A stretch of 64,000 nt of DNA. Source: Haloprofundus salilacus. GTDB lineage: Archaea > Halobacteriota > Halobacteria > Halobacteriales > Haloferacaceae. Shown one piece after another: positions 27,387-34,694 of this stretch (the stretch's first letter is position 1; each line of letters starts with the position of its first letter). Made by a program: the position numbers and the translations under genes. The DNA lies in assembly GCF_020150815.1 (NCBI RefSeq), contig NZ_CP083723.1:1612001-1676000 (forward strand). The letters are read 5' to 3'. Under the pieces are notes generated by a model. That model did not search any database and was not told the origin of the DNA. It saw only the letters and a list, made by a program, of their open reading frames with translations.

Positions 27387-27596
27387 TTACTTGCGTTCGC
27401 GGTGGCGGTGTTGGGCCTCGGTTCCTCGCACGAGTTCGAGTTCGGGAACCTGCTCGTGTACGGCGAGCGGACCGTGTATCTCGCGGACGTGTTGTCGAAG
27501 GTGGGGGACGCCCATGCCGACGAACTGCTCCTCACAGCCGTCGACCGGGCAGGGTCCGGTGTACTGGTACGGTTCGCCTCTGGGTCGGTCGCTCAT
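27387..27596 (-). CDS. Small C2H2 zinc-finger protein
   Basis: The protein has 69 residues with one classical finger, CPVDGCEEQFVGMGVPHLRQH, continuing to HVREIH. A basic/histidine-rich tail, TEAQHRHRERK, follows. C2H2 microproteins of this size are frequent in haloarchaea; some act as regulators, but none of the known ones can be matched here. The ATG at 27596 was chosen since the finger begins 17 residues later and the longer upstream frame is a shadow. Confidence 0.72.
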   Translation of the reverse strand: MSDRPRGEPYQYTGPCPVDGCEEQFVGMGVPHLRQHVREIHGPLAVHEQVPELELVRGTEAQHRHRERK

Positions 27597-27726
27597 CGCC
27601 GCTTCCTCCCGTCCATGGAGACGCCTACGTTTCCCTATATGTAAACCTTCTTTTCTGTCATTGCCGAAGTCGAGCCGTAGCCGGTGGCTCGAACCTGTTT
27701 CGGGATTCGGCGTCACGAAAGGATAA

Positions 27727-28275
27727 CTGTCGTACAGTGATCGGTATCGGTCGGGACCACTCGCAACCGATGCCTTTGATTGGGGAACAGCGAACCAAGT
27801 TCGCCGACGGACGACCGACCCGGTGCTCATCTCCCGACCCGGTAGGCCGATAAACACGACGTCGCGAATTCTGCTGATTTTACCGCCGAGCATCGGCCAC
27901 CACGAGGAGTTCTCCGAGAGCGTCTACCTCGTCAAACGCCTCGCCGAGAATCTCGGCGTCGGGCTCGAAGTTATCGCAGACGGAGCCTGGCCGCCGGCCC
28001 GGAAGTACGAACCGCTGATAAATCTCGTCGACCCCCAGATGGAGGTGACCATGACCTCCGTCGGCGACTGGGAGGCGCTCTGGAGTTGGCTGCGTGACGC
28101 CGAGGGGGACGTCCTCGTGATACCGTTGAAAGCCCGGGAGGGCGGCATCGGGTGGTCGCCGCATCTCCGACAACTTCCCACGAGGCTCGTGAAGATGTCG
28201 CCGGAGTCGTTCGTCGTGGTGACGCCGCGGCGAGGCGAACCCGACTACGCCGCCCGGTTCTTCAGCATTGATTGA
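27727..28275 (+). pseudogene. 3' remnant of a cation:proton antiporter with C-terminal Usp-like domain
   Basis: The frame is open from just after a stop at 27724-27726 to 28275, but no good start codon precedes the conserved part. Its readable sequence has DWGTANQVRRRTTDPVLISR leading into ILLILPPSIGHH and VKRLAENLG. That is the pattern of the cytoplasmic C-terminal region of CPA2 antiporters. The roughly 400-residue membrane domain that should precede it is absent. The GTG at 27823 could still initiate a 150-residue stand-alone Usp-like protein. The remnant lies just outside the left end of the provirus, so loss of its 5' part probably reflects rearrangement near this integration hot spot. 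Confidence 0.6.
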
Positions 28276-28421
28276 AGTTCTCGACGGCAGAGCTCTCTCG
28301 CACAGGTCCCTACGCGACTCTCCCGCTTCGTAACAGTCGACAACCGGCAAGCGGTGGGTCGCCTCGGGGACGTAAGTCACGTACCCGTGCAGCGCTCCGA
28401 GGTGAGTGTCGCGAGAAATTG

Positions 28422-28435
28422 ATGGGGTCGGAGGG
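28422..28435. repeat. Left attachment site (14-bp core)
   Basis: The sequence atggggtcggaggg is identical to the 3' terminus of tRNA-Trp plus one base beyond it at 44148-44161. The flanks differ on both sides (g before and gcccg after on the left; a before and attt after on the right). It lies 63 bases beyond the integrase stop. Confidence 0.85.
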
Positions 28436-28498
28436 GCCCGTGAAATTCTGGCGTTACAGCACCTCTGCCCCTGTTCTAGCCGATTTCGAATTTCCGTG

Positions 28499-29536
28499 TT
28501 ACTCATTGTCATCATTCTCGATATCGAGATTTGTCGATAGCTCACGCCGTCGAAGGCGGAAACGCTCCTGCTCGTCTGCTTTGTCGTAATATCGGCGGAT
28601 TGTCTGCGGCGTCGCGTTCACGCGCTCGGCGACCAACTCGATCGGAATCCCGACGTCCAACTGCCAGGTGATCGAGCCAGTCCGAATTGCGTGAGGCGAC
28701 CTCGAGGACGGGCACTTACTCGCATGGTTCCGGTGAGTAAACTCGCAGCTCCGCCGCTCGTTACCGTGAGGACAATCGCGATAGACGCACGGCTGCGTTC
28801 CCCGGTAACTCCACGCTCGAATAGTACTGTCCGAGGGTCGACCCTGCCGACAGGAGAACAAGGGTTCGCGGCCATCGTCGTCGCGCTTGTCGAAGCGTTC
28901 GCGTGCGATGTACGTCTGAAGAACGCTCACGACCGTCGCGTTGATACCGACGACGCGCTCTCCCGATTTCTTGTTCTTCAGTCCGGTCTTTGGTGGCCGG
29001 TGATGGAATTCGAGCGACTGCTGGTCCGGGTCGAAGTCACCGAGGTCGAGAGCGCGTAGCCCGCTGATCCGCGCGCCGGTGTGCCAGGCAACTTCGAGGA
29101 AGGTGTGTTCGGGCGTCGCGTAGAATTGGTGCGACTCTCGGTAGAACGTGAGCAGCGACAACGCCTCTTCACTCGCGAGGTTCTTGTCGCTGGTTTCCTC
29201 TTCGGGTGTAAGTTTCGGAATCTCGAGTTTGTCGGCGATCTCCTCGTCGACGACCTCGATACGAACGCAGTAATCGAGCAGCTGCTTCAGTGCCATGAGC
29301 TGGCCCTTCAGCGTCGCGGGCGCGACACCCTGCGCTTCGCGGTACGCCTGGTACTCGTCGAGGTCCCACCCCGAGAGTTCGGACATCGATTCGATGCCCT
29401 CGCTCTCCGCCCAGTGGACGAAGCGGGTAAGTCGGTTCCTGTAACTCCGGACAGTTTTCTCTGTCTGGCGCTGCTGGCGTCGAGCGAGGAACCGATCACG
29501 CGCTTCGCGGGGTGAGAGTTCGCGTTTTCGGCTCAC
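28499..29536 (-). CDS. int: Tyrosine recombinase/integrase (SNJ2-type)
   Basis: This site-specific recombinase is probably responsible for insertion into and excision from tRNA-Trp. An N-terminal SAM-like core-binding domain spans residues about 15-90. The catalytic domain carries the first arginine in HTGARISGLRALDL, the HxxR box as SPHAIRTGSITWQL, and the tyrosine nucleophile in RRYYDK. The GTG at 29536 (VSRKRELSPRE) is preferred. The longer frame would need a TTG that lies inside the dyad at 29558-29581. The stop is 63 bases from the left att core. In the circular form the next genes on this strand are the two zinc-ribbon genes and rep. Confidence 0.92.
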   Translation of the reverse strand: MSRKRELSPREARDRFLARRQQRQTEKTVRSYRNRLTRFVHWAESEGIESMSELSGWDLDEYQAYREAQGVAPATLKGQLMALKQLLDYCVRIEVVDEEIADKLEIPKLTPEEETSDKNLASEEALSLLTFYRESHQFYATPEHTFLEVAWHTGARISGLRALDLGDFDPDQQSLEFHHRPPKTGLKNKKSGERVVGINATVVSVLQTYIARERFDKRDDDGREPLFSCRQGRPSDSTIRAWSYRGTQPCVYRDCPHGNERRSCEFTHRNHASKCPSSRSPHAIRTGSITWQLDVGIPIELVAERVNATPQTIRRYYDKADEQERFRLRRRELSTNLDIENDDNE

Positions 29537-29557
29537 AGAGCCCCACTGCGGGCGTAC

Positions 29558-29581
29558 TGTGTACAAGCGGAATTGTACACA
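29558..29581. promoter_or_regulatory. Perfect 9-bp inverted repeat, likely operator at the int promoter
   Basis: tgtgtacaa, a 6-bp spacer gcggaa, then ttgtacaca: the two arms are exact reverse complements. It lies 22 bases before the GTG of int. The size suits either a dimeric repressor operator or a recombinase arm/core-type site (two arms around a 6-bp spacer). Confidence 0.6.
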
Positions 29582-29633
29582 TTAGATTCGGTCCGTCCGC
29601 TACGCTTACATCGGCCGTTTTCGTATCGTGTCA

Positions 29634-29700
29634 TGGCTTCCATTTGGGAGCCACGGTCGTCCACGAACGCGCTGCATCTGCCAGGATCTGCGCGTTCGTG
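29634..29700. other. Two adjacent stem-loops (possible ncRNA or single-strand origin)
   Basis: The first hairpin has arms tggcttcc (29634-29641) and gggagcca (29646-29653), with one mismatch and a 4-base loop. The second has perfect 11-bp arms cacgaacgcgc (29662-29672) and gcgcgttcgtg (29690-29700) around a 17-base loop. They lie 8 bases apart in noncoding DNA of a rolling-circle-type virus. A single-strand replication origin or structured RNA is therefore plausible. Confidence 0.5.
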
Positions 29701-30018
29701 ATAGACCGTTAGCGTTACGAGACATTCTGGCGTGGATGTATTATAGCTCAGCCATGGGTGTAGAGTGAAAGTGGCCGTTCTTCCGAAAGTGAAACTCATG
29801 GTCTGAGCCGGACTATCTAGTTTATTCAAGATCGTCGACCAAGCCGGGCAGTCGGTAGGCGGTTCGTCGTCTCTTGGGCGGGGTTCAAGACCCCACAGAG
29901 TGTTTGCGAACATGCTTCCGTAGTGTGGTTACGGAGGCTACTGCGGATCCGGTGTCACACCACCGGCCCGCCGATTCTACTGTTATTGACGATAGTCAGT
30001 TCAGCAGGTAGCTTCCGA

Positions 30019-30043
30019 TAGGTCTATCGTAAGGTTAGACCTA
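30019..30043. promoter_or_regulatory. 8-bp inverted repeat upstream of the repressor gene
   Basis: taggtcta, nine bases, then tagaccta: exact reverse complements. It lies about 95 bases before the repressor start in AT-rich DNA. This is a likely autoregulatory operator. Confidence 0.45.
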
Positions 30044-30138
30044 CTAATAGTTTGCTCTGTACTACTCAGATTAATGTTCAATTGGTCAAGTGTGAGATTG
30101 TCGTGGGATATACCGCGCTTAGGCATGAACTGAGGTTA

Positions 30139-30408
30139 ATGAGATTAGATGCGGATTGGATGGTACGAGCAGATGACCGTATCTTAGAATTTCTTTCAGA
30201 GGAAGGCCCACATCCACCATCCAAGATGGCAGAAGACGGCCGCGTACGGTTTGGAGCTGAGTACATTGGCCGCCGTCTTCGCGATCACCTGGTCGAATCG
30301 GGACTAGCCAGAAATCTGGGGAACGGGGTCTACACGATTACGGAAGATGGGAAAAAGTACCTTGATGGGGAACTGGATGTTTCTAATTTAGATAGAGATT
30401 TGAATTGA
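30139..30408 (+). CDS. Winged-helix transcriptional repressor (phiH1 repressor-like)
   Basis: This is a DNA-binding protein of 89 residues. The pattern DWMVRADDRILEFLSEEGPHPPSKMAEDG, read in parts, then the YIGRRLRDHL recognition-helix region and the ARNLGNGVYTITEDGKKYLDGEL wing, is the layout of haloarchaeal phiH1-type repressors. These control lytic genes in haloviruses. The ATG at 30139 is chosen because family proteins begin with MR-x-DADWM. A TATA-like gatata lies at about 30107-30113, the leaderless distance. It is divergent from int, as expected for a lysogeny switch. Local GC is clearly below the host average. Confidence 0.85.
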   Translation: MRLDADWMVRADDRILEFLSEEGPHPPSKMAEDGRVRFGAEYIGRRLRDHLVESGLARNLGNGVYTITEDGKKYLDGELDVSNLDRDLN

Positions 30409-30478
30409 ATAGAATCAATTAATAAATTCTACCGAGTAATGCAGCAAGCCTGAAAAGATACTATGTTGGGAAGTAATA

Positions 30479-31222
30479 TCATCGGAAGCGGGGCGCAAGG
30501 CCATACGTAACATGGCCATTCATATCCGCAATTTCAAATGTTATTTTTGCAGGATATTCCTGCCCCAGCTTAATCGATAGGTGTTCAGTAGCAGGAATGT
30601 TCTTGGTTATTTGTGATAGATATGACCGAGAATATATAGAATGTGCTTTTGAGGGTGTGACTTTCGTCACTTCCTTATCACCCTCAGAGAATGACACGGC
30701 CATACTATCTGAATCTCCGATTGCATTTATGTAAAACACGCCTCTCTTTTCATCGACGCCCATGATAAGCTCGTCAGAAAACATATCCGCCAAGCGAACT
30801 GCTTTTCTGATTTCACTAGAATCAATGACGATTTCGGCTGGAGGTTCAATTTCACCCGCCTTTTGACCACCTCGTACACTTTCGGGGTGTATGAGACTGA
30901 GATCAAAGGTGAAACTCTCGATACTCACCTCGAATCGACCATCCTCTTTTTTGTATTCAATTGTAACTTGCTGATCAGCATCAAATTTCTGTAATATTTG
31001 AGTTAGCTGTTCAATATCCAGATGAACCTCCAAACCATCTGCATTGTAATAATCAAATGCGTCAGGTTGAAGACACATTGTCACCGCAGCTACATTTGCT
31101 TCGTCTACCGTCTCAATGTAAAATCCGTCTTCAGAGAATAAGACCGGCGCAGTATCCACTAATGCATTTACAGAATTAAGTGCGCGTGAAAACTTACCTA
31201 CTGGTAATTCAAGGGAAACCAT
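30479..31222 (-). CDS. Divergent PCNA-like DNA sliding clamp
   Basis: The 247 residues have the two-domain PCNA fold signature: DEANVAAVTMCL in the first half, an interdomain connector LSLIHPESVRGG, LADMFSDELIMGVDE in the second half, and the C-terminal GHVTYGLAPRFR. The length equals that of cellular archaeal PCNA (about 245-250). The N-terminus (MVSLELPVGKFSRAL) and core are strongly diverged, so this is not the host replication clamp. Its ATG overlaps the stop of the upstream 577-residue gene by one base (TAATG), so the two are translationally coupled. Haloviruses are known to carry PCNA genes. A rolling-circle virus has no obvious need for one, so it probably serves its partner. Confidence 0.88.
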   Translation of the reverse strand: MVSLELPVGKFSRALNSVNALVDTAPVLFSEDGFYIETVDEANVAAVTMCLQPDAFDYYNADGLEVHLDIEQLTQILQKFDADQQVTIEYKKEDGRFEVSIESFTFDLSLIHPESVRGGQKAGEIEPPAEIVIDSSEIRKAVRLADMFSDELIMGVDEKRGVFYINAIGDSDSMAVSFSEGDKEVTKVTPSKAHSIYSRSYLSQITKNIPATEHLSIKLGQEYPAKITFEIADMNGHVTYGLAPRFR

Positions 31223-32955
31223 TAGAAGTACACCCCCGTAATCGCCATCCGCTCTCCAGAAGTGTCTAAGGGGATCGGTTGCATCATGAACTCCTTATGT
31301 TCTAAATCGATGTCCTGTAATCTCTGTCGTACGACATTTTCAATGTTAGAGATCCGATCATCATTCCAAGATTGAGAACTAAATCCGTCAACAACTCGAC
31401 TTTGCTCAGTGAAACCCCATAGGATGACTTTCGTGTCAACTCCTTTTCCATCCTCCGTTTCTATTTCAGAAATTATTTTTGCAGCAGGGTCATCACCTTC
31501 AAGATGCAGCTTGTTTTTGTATTCTATTAATGGAATCCCTTCATTTTCTTTGGTACTAACTGTGGCTCCATCTGAGGGATTTCCCGTATAAATATTAATT
31601 ATCTGGCTCAATGCGTTGCCCAGCGATGGTTCTGCTGATTCTCTTAGCACATGCATCATAGAGGTCAAAAGGCATTTACGAACCGTTTCACCAGTGCGGT
31701 TCAATGCGTGCATGTATGTTTCTTCAAGGAACCGAATACGTTCTGACGAAACCTTCTCTCGGTCGATATTCAGAAACGTGACCTTTCCAATAGTAAGCGC
31801 TTGAGCTGCTGGAGAAGTAGATGGGTGATAGATTTGGATCTCATTTTGATTTACAATATCTGTGAATATATCGTCAGCAAACGAACTATCTAATCGAATA
31901 TGAGAGCTCGAATAAATCACATGAAGATTGTCTGGAGTTTGGCTCTTCTTTTGGAGTTCTCTTTCCCCATCTTTCTTCACAACTTCTACTGATCGTTGAT
32001 GGTCTATTACCTCTGTTGCGTCGTATACCGAAAGCTGGCTACCGTCTTCGGAAGGATAGCTATGGAGATTGTCATATTTGTCCTCGTCAATATCTAACCC
32101 AAGTGACTCTTGTTTGAAGTCACTCTTGAAGCTCTCAATTGATTCGTAGGTGTTGTTGCCCCACCGAATTTCTTTTACCTCATGTGGACGGTCGTGGTTG
32201 CCGTCCGTAGAGATATGGAGCTTATTGCCAGAAAATTCGATTTCATCATCACGAAGCCATTTGTCGCTGAATTCGTCATTTGTGAACTCAAATTTACAAC
32301 TATACTCTCTCCGACCACGATAGTAGCAGAGAATTTGTATAGTCTTACGACGATAATTCAATTGGTGTTCGTTTACACCGAGGAAGCCTCGAAATGAGTC
32401 TGAACCAGAGTCAGTGAAGTGAGCAAACTGTACTGCCCTAGCCTTTTGTTCAAACAACGCCGCACTCAGAATATTGTCAACATCTAAAAACCGCTTTATA
32501 AGCTTAATTTCATTAGGACTTTCGTTCTCCTCTTCACCGTCTCCTTCTCGAAGAGACATCCCCCGTTTTGCACGAGAGTGAGCCAGTAAATACTGGTCTC
32601 CCAAATAGACTAACATAGCAAATTTGTCCTTCGACTTTTGACGACCTTCTAGTGTTGAACAAAAGAGACCAAGTAAATCTTTGACATAGTGGTCTGCTGC
32701 ATCGCTTTCAAATATAGAACGGACACGATCACTAGTCATCTCATTCATGTTGGAATCCTTAAGTGGCATCGGATAGTCCAATTTCTTATCTTTAATATAA
32801 TTGACTAGTTCTTGGACATCAACCAATTCAGACTGCGAATCGATACTCTGTTGATCGGGTTCTCGGAGCCTTTCACGAGACTGAACAGGACGATAAAAAA
32901 CAGTCACCTCCTCGATATCGGAGAGCTTTCCGTCAAGTTGACTCTGAGTAGACAT
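31222..32955 (-). CDS. 577-residue protein of unknown function, partner of the clamp
   Basis: I do not recognise this protein. It is acidic and soluble, with no signal or membrane helix. Residues about 60-210 form an alpha/beta region with YLGDQYLLAHSR and AVQFAHFTDSGSDSFRG segments. A middle region (260-400) is rich in charged residues, and residues 400-460 look helical. The last 108 residues start with E470-NEGIPLIEYK480 (E-x7-E-x-K), then VILWGFTEQ, a helix ISNIENVVRQRL and MAITGVYF. That order resembles Schlafen/AlbA_2 domains, an inference of low strength. A TATA-like element at 32979-32985 gives a leaderless start. GC is far below the host. It heads an operon with the clamp gene. Confidence 0.85.
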   Translation of the reverse strand: MSTQSQLDGKLSDIEEVTVFYRPVQSRERLREPDQQSIDSQSELVDVQELVNYIKDKKLDYPMPLKDSNMNEMTSDRVRSIFESDAADHYVKDLLGLFCSTLEGRQKSKDKFAMLVYLGDQYLLAHSRAKRGMSLREGDGEEENESPNEIKLIKRFLDVDNILSAALFEQKARAVQFAHFTDSGSDSFRGFLGVNEHQLNYRRKTIQILCYYRGRREYSCKFEFTNDEFSDKWLRDDEIEFSGNKLHISTDGNHDRPHEVKEIRWGNNTYESIESFKSDFKQESLGLDIDEDKYDNLHSYPSEDGSQLSVYDATEVIDHQRSVEVVKKDGERELQKKSQTPDNLHVIYSSSHIRLDSSFADDIFTDIVNQNEIQIYHPSTSPAAQALTIGKVTFLNIDREKVSSERIRFLEETYMHALNRTGETVRKCLLTSMMHVLRESAEPSLGNALSQIINIYTGNPSDGATVSTKENEGIPLIEYKNKLHLEGDDPAAKIISEIETEDGKGVDTKVILWGFTEQSRVVDGFSSQSWNDDRISNIENVVRQRLQDIDLEHKEFMMQPIPLDTSGERMAITGVYF

Positions 32956-32978
32956 ACTGGGGTCGAAGAACTACGGTA

Positions 32979-32985
32979 CTATTAA
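32979..32985 (-). promoter_or_regulatory. TATA element of the 577-residue protein/clamp operon
   Basis: On the minus strand TTAATAG lies 24-30 bases before the ATG at 32955, the usual haloarchaeal distance for leaderless transcripts. The operon thus has its own promoter inside the provirus and could be expressed in the lysogen. Confidence 0.45.
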
Positions 32986-33084
32986 TCCACGTATATCGGA
33001 CTGTAAGTAGAATTTGAAGAGCAGCCAACTCGCTCTCTGGGTCTAAAAGCAGTCTATAGGAATTTAACACAGAGTACACGTAGT

Positions 33085-33090
33085 TTTATT
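33085..33090 (+). promoter_or_regulatory. TATA element of the PH-like membrane-protein gene
   Basis: tttatt lies 25-30 bases before the ATG at 33115. It forms a back-to-back promoter pair with the clamp operon promoter about 100 bases away. Confidence 0.4.
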
Positions 33091-33114
33091 GTACATTCTT
33101 TTTAGATAGAATCT

Positions 33115-33615
33115 ATGGAACTGAATGACTACCTGGTAAAAAACGAGTCAGCCACTGCCAGCGTCACTGCATTCGACAGTGTTGATGCAATATCTGATAG
33201 TAAAGAAGGTACCCTAGCCTGCACACCACACCGCGTTGTTTACGTCCGGGGAAAAGATGTAACAGATATTTCGCTCAATGGTGTGAACTCAATTGAGTAC
33301 ACAAGCCCCTCGTATCCAAAACGATACTTAATGATGGGAATTGGAATCGCAGCTGGGAGTTTGTTATTGATTGTCCTTGGTGCTATTTTCGGCGAGATAC
33401 CTGATGCTGGTGTGTTCTCTGCACTATTTTTTGTGCTTGGAATCCCTGGGTTCATTTACGGAATTGTGGTACTCGGATATGGATTCCTCCTCCGTAGAGC
33501 TGTTCTCCGAGTACATACGCCAAACAAATCATACGAATTCTCTTCAAAAGATACCAATCTTGACCAGATAGGTCACACAATCCGTGGATATGAAATGAGA
33601 AAGAATAGTCGATAA
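33115..33615 (+). CDS. Two-helix membrane protein with PH-like domain, unknown
   Basis: The protein has 166 residues. Residues 1-65 look like the first half of a bacterial-type PH domain (GTLACTPHRVVYVRGKDVTDISLNGVNSIEY, read in parts). Two membrane helices follow (about 72-95 and 100-125). A last strand/helix segment (VLRVHTPNKSYEFSSKDTNLDQI) would complete the PH fold. Such split PH plus two-helix proteins are common in archaea without known function. It is AT-rich, divergent from the clamp operon, and could belong to the same cargo. It converges on the NTPase gene across a nested hairpin. Confidence 0.75.
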   Translation: MELNDYLVKNESATASVTAFDSVDAISDSKEGTLACTPHRVVYVRGKDVTDISLNGVNSIEYTSPSYPKRYLMMGIGIAAGSLLLIVLGAIFGEIPDAGVFSALFFVLGIPGFIYGIVVLGYGFLLRRAVLRVHTPNKSYEFSSKDTNLDQIGHTIRGYEMRKNSR

Positions 33616-33622
33616 TTCCACC

Positions 33623-33665
33623 GCCGGCCACCTCACCCTCACAAGGAGGGATTCGGGTGGCCGGC
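33623..33665. terminator. Nested hairpin between convergent genes
   Basis: Arms gccggccacc (33623-33632) and ggtggccggc (33656-33665) are exact reverse complements. Between them ccctc and gaggg can pair as an inner stem. It lies between the stops of the PH-like gene and the NTPase gene, so it may end transcription from both sides. No U-run is present, so its role is uncertain. Confidence 0.5.
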
Positions 33666-33704
33666 TGGGTGGGTCGGCAGTAGTTTTTGAGAGGAAAAGG
33701 AAGA

Positions 33705-34694
33705 TCAGTTTTCGAGGTCAGGACCGAGGTCGCGCAGCTCGTCTAGGAGATCGGGCCAGTCGAGGTCACGCGAGAAGACGTCCGCTCGGAGGTCCCACCG
33801 CCACGGCGCTGCGTCGTTCGGGTCTGGCTCCGATTCAGACGGTTCGAGGTTTTCGACCGACCCAGAGAACAGTCGACCGACAGGATGATCGGCGTCGGCA
33901 GGCCACTCCTCGAAGAAGTCGACCGTCTTCTTATCCAGTTTGTAGTAGGCCAGCGTCGTGAGTCGCTTCAGTTCGGGATGAAGGTCTTTCCCCGTATGGC
34001 CGACGGTGCCGAACACGTCGACGCCGATTTTCGCGAAGCGTTTCGCCAGCGGTGTGAACTGGACCGCGACCTCTCGACGATTCGTCCGGGCGTCGAAGTG
34101 CGTCGAGCCTTCGTCGACGAAGACGAACTTCGGTCGGTCCCGATGCTCGATCAGTGAGCAGGCGAGGTCGTGCGCTCCAGTTACGACGAGATCAGTTCGA
34201 GACCAGCTGCGCGAGTTCGAGATTACCAGGAGGTCGTCGACGGTCGCGTCACGCAACTCGGTGAGCAGCGACATGAGGTTGGTCTTCCCGCTGTTCGGGT
34301 TCCCGGTTCCGGTAACGAACGCCGGCGCGTCGCTGTTTTCGAGCTGTTCGACGATGCGCAGCGGGAGCCGGAGCGCGGAGCCGTCGAGGTCTTGCTCGGT
34401 CACACCGACGAGGTAGGACATCGCCGTTGCGTGTTCATTAACGACCGCTTCGCGAGCAACGTCGGTGCGAAGGGTCGAGTCGACAATCTCACCGAGTTCG
34501 GTTTGGCCGAAGGACGATGGGAGGTCATACTCCTCGGAGCCTTCAGCAAGCACCGCCTCGACGAACGACAGCGAACGAGAGACATCGGGAGGGACAGGAA
34601 GACCAGCGTGAGGCTGGAGACGAGGGTCGCCGTCGAGATCACCGGCGACCTGCTCGTACAGTTTCGCTGCCGTAAGAAGTCTCTCGTCAGTCAT
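33705..34694 (-). CDS. Viral NTPase (pleolipovirus VP8-like ATPase)
   Basis: This is a P-loop NTPase of 329 residues. The Walker A is GNPNSGKT (131-138) and the Walker B is KFVFVDEGS (189-196). A conserved TLAYYKLDKKTVDFFEEWP segment follows. It is the last gene of the structural block, the place where pleolipoviruses carry their conserved NTPase. In that family it is a virion-linked or morphogenesis ATPase of unproven role. Its start overlaps the stop of the preceding gene by four bases. Base composition is host-like, unlike the neighbouring AT-rich cargo. Confidence 0.85.
   Translation of the reverse strand: MTDERLLTAAKLYEQVAGDLDGDPRLQPHAGLPVPPDVSRSLSFVEAVLAEGSEEYDLPSSFGQTELGEIVDSTLRTDVAREAVVNEHATAMSYLVGVTEQDLDGSALRLPLRIVEQLENSDAPAFVTGTGNPNSGKTNLMSLLTELRDATVDDLLVISNSRSWSRTDLVVTGAHDLACSLIEHRDRPKFVFVDEGSTHFDARTNRREVAVQFTPLAKRFAKIGVDVFGTVGHTGKDLHPELKRLTTLAYYKLDKKTVDFFEEWPADADHPVGRLFSGSVENLEPSESEPDPNDAAPWRWDLRADVFSRDLDWPDLLDELRDLGPDLEN

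Larger units (their letters stand above)
29537..30138. other. Provirus control region between integrase and repressor
   Basis: About 600 bases lie between the divergent int and repressor genes. They contain a 9-6-9 bp perfect dyad next to int, two adjacent stem-loops, and an 8-9-8 bp dyad and TATA element next to the repressor, all listed separately. A 126-codon open frame exists on the minus strand (29533-29913). Its amino-acid composition is not haloarchaeal-like, and I do not call it a gene. Confidence 0.55.

Noticed and set aside
28422-28435. 14-bp left repeat as a chance match to tRNA-Trp
   Set aside because: It lies exactly between the integrase and the host flank, while the partner copy is the tRNA 3' end at the opposite boundary of viral genes; chance placement is very unlikely.
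29533-29913. 126-codon open frame on the minus strand in the provirus control region
   Set aside because: It runs across both stem-loops and the int operator, has cysteine/arginine-rich non-haloarchaeal composition, and shares its end with the int start; it is better explained as noncoding.
30479-31222. The PCNA-like gene as the host replication clamp
   Set aside because: It diverges strongly at the N-terminus and core, has AT-rich codon use, and lies inside a provirus coupled to an unknown gene.
33623-33665. Nested hairpin as a rolling-circle double-strand origin
   Set aside because: It lies far from rep in the structural block and there is no visible nick-site motif; a terminator or insulator is simpler.
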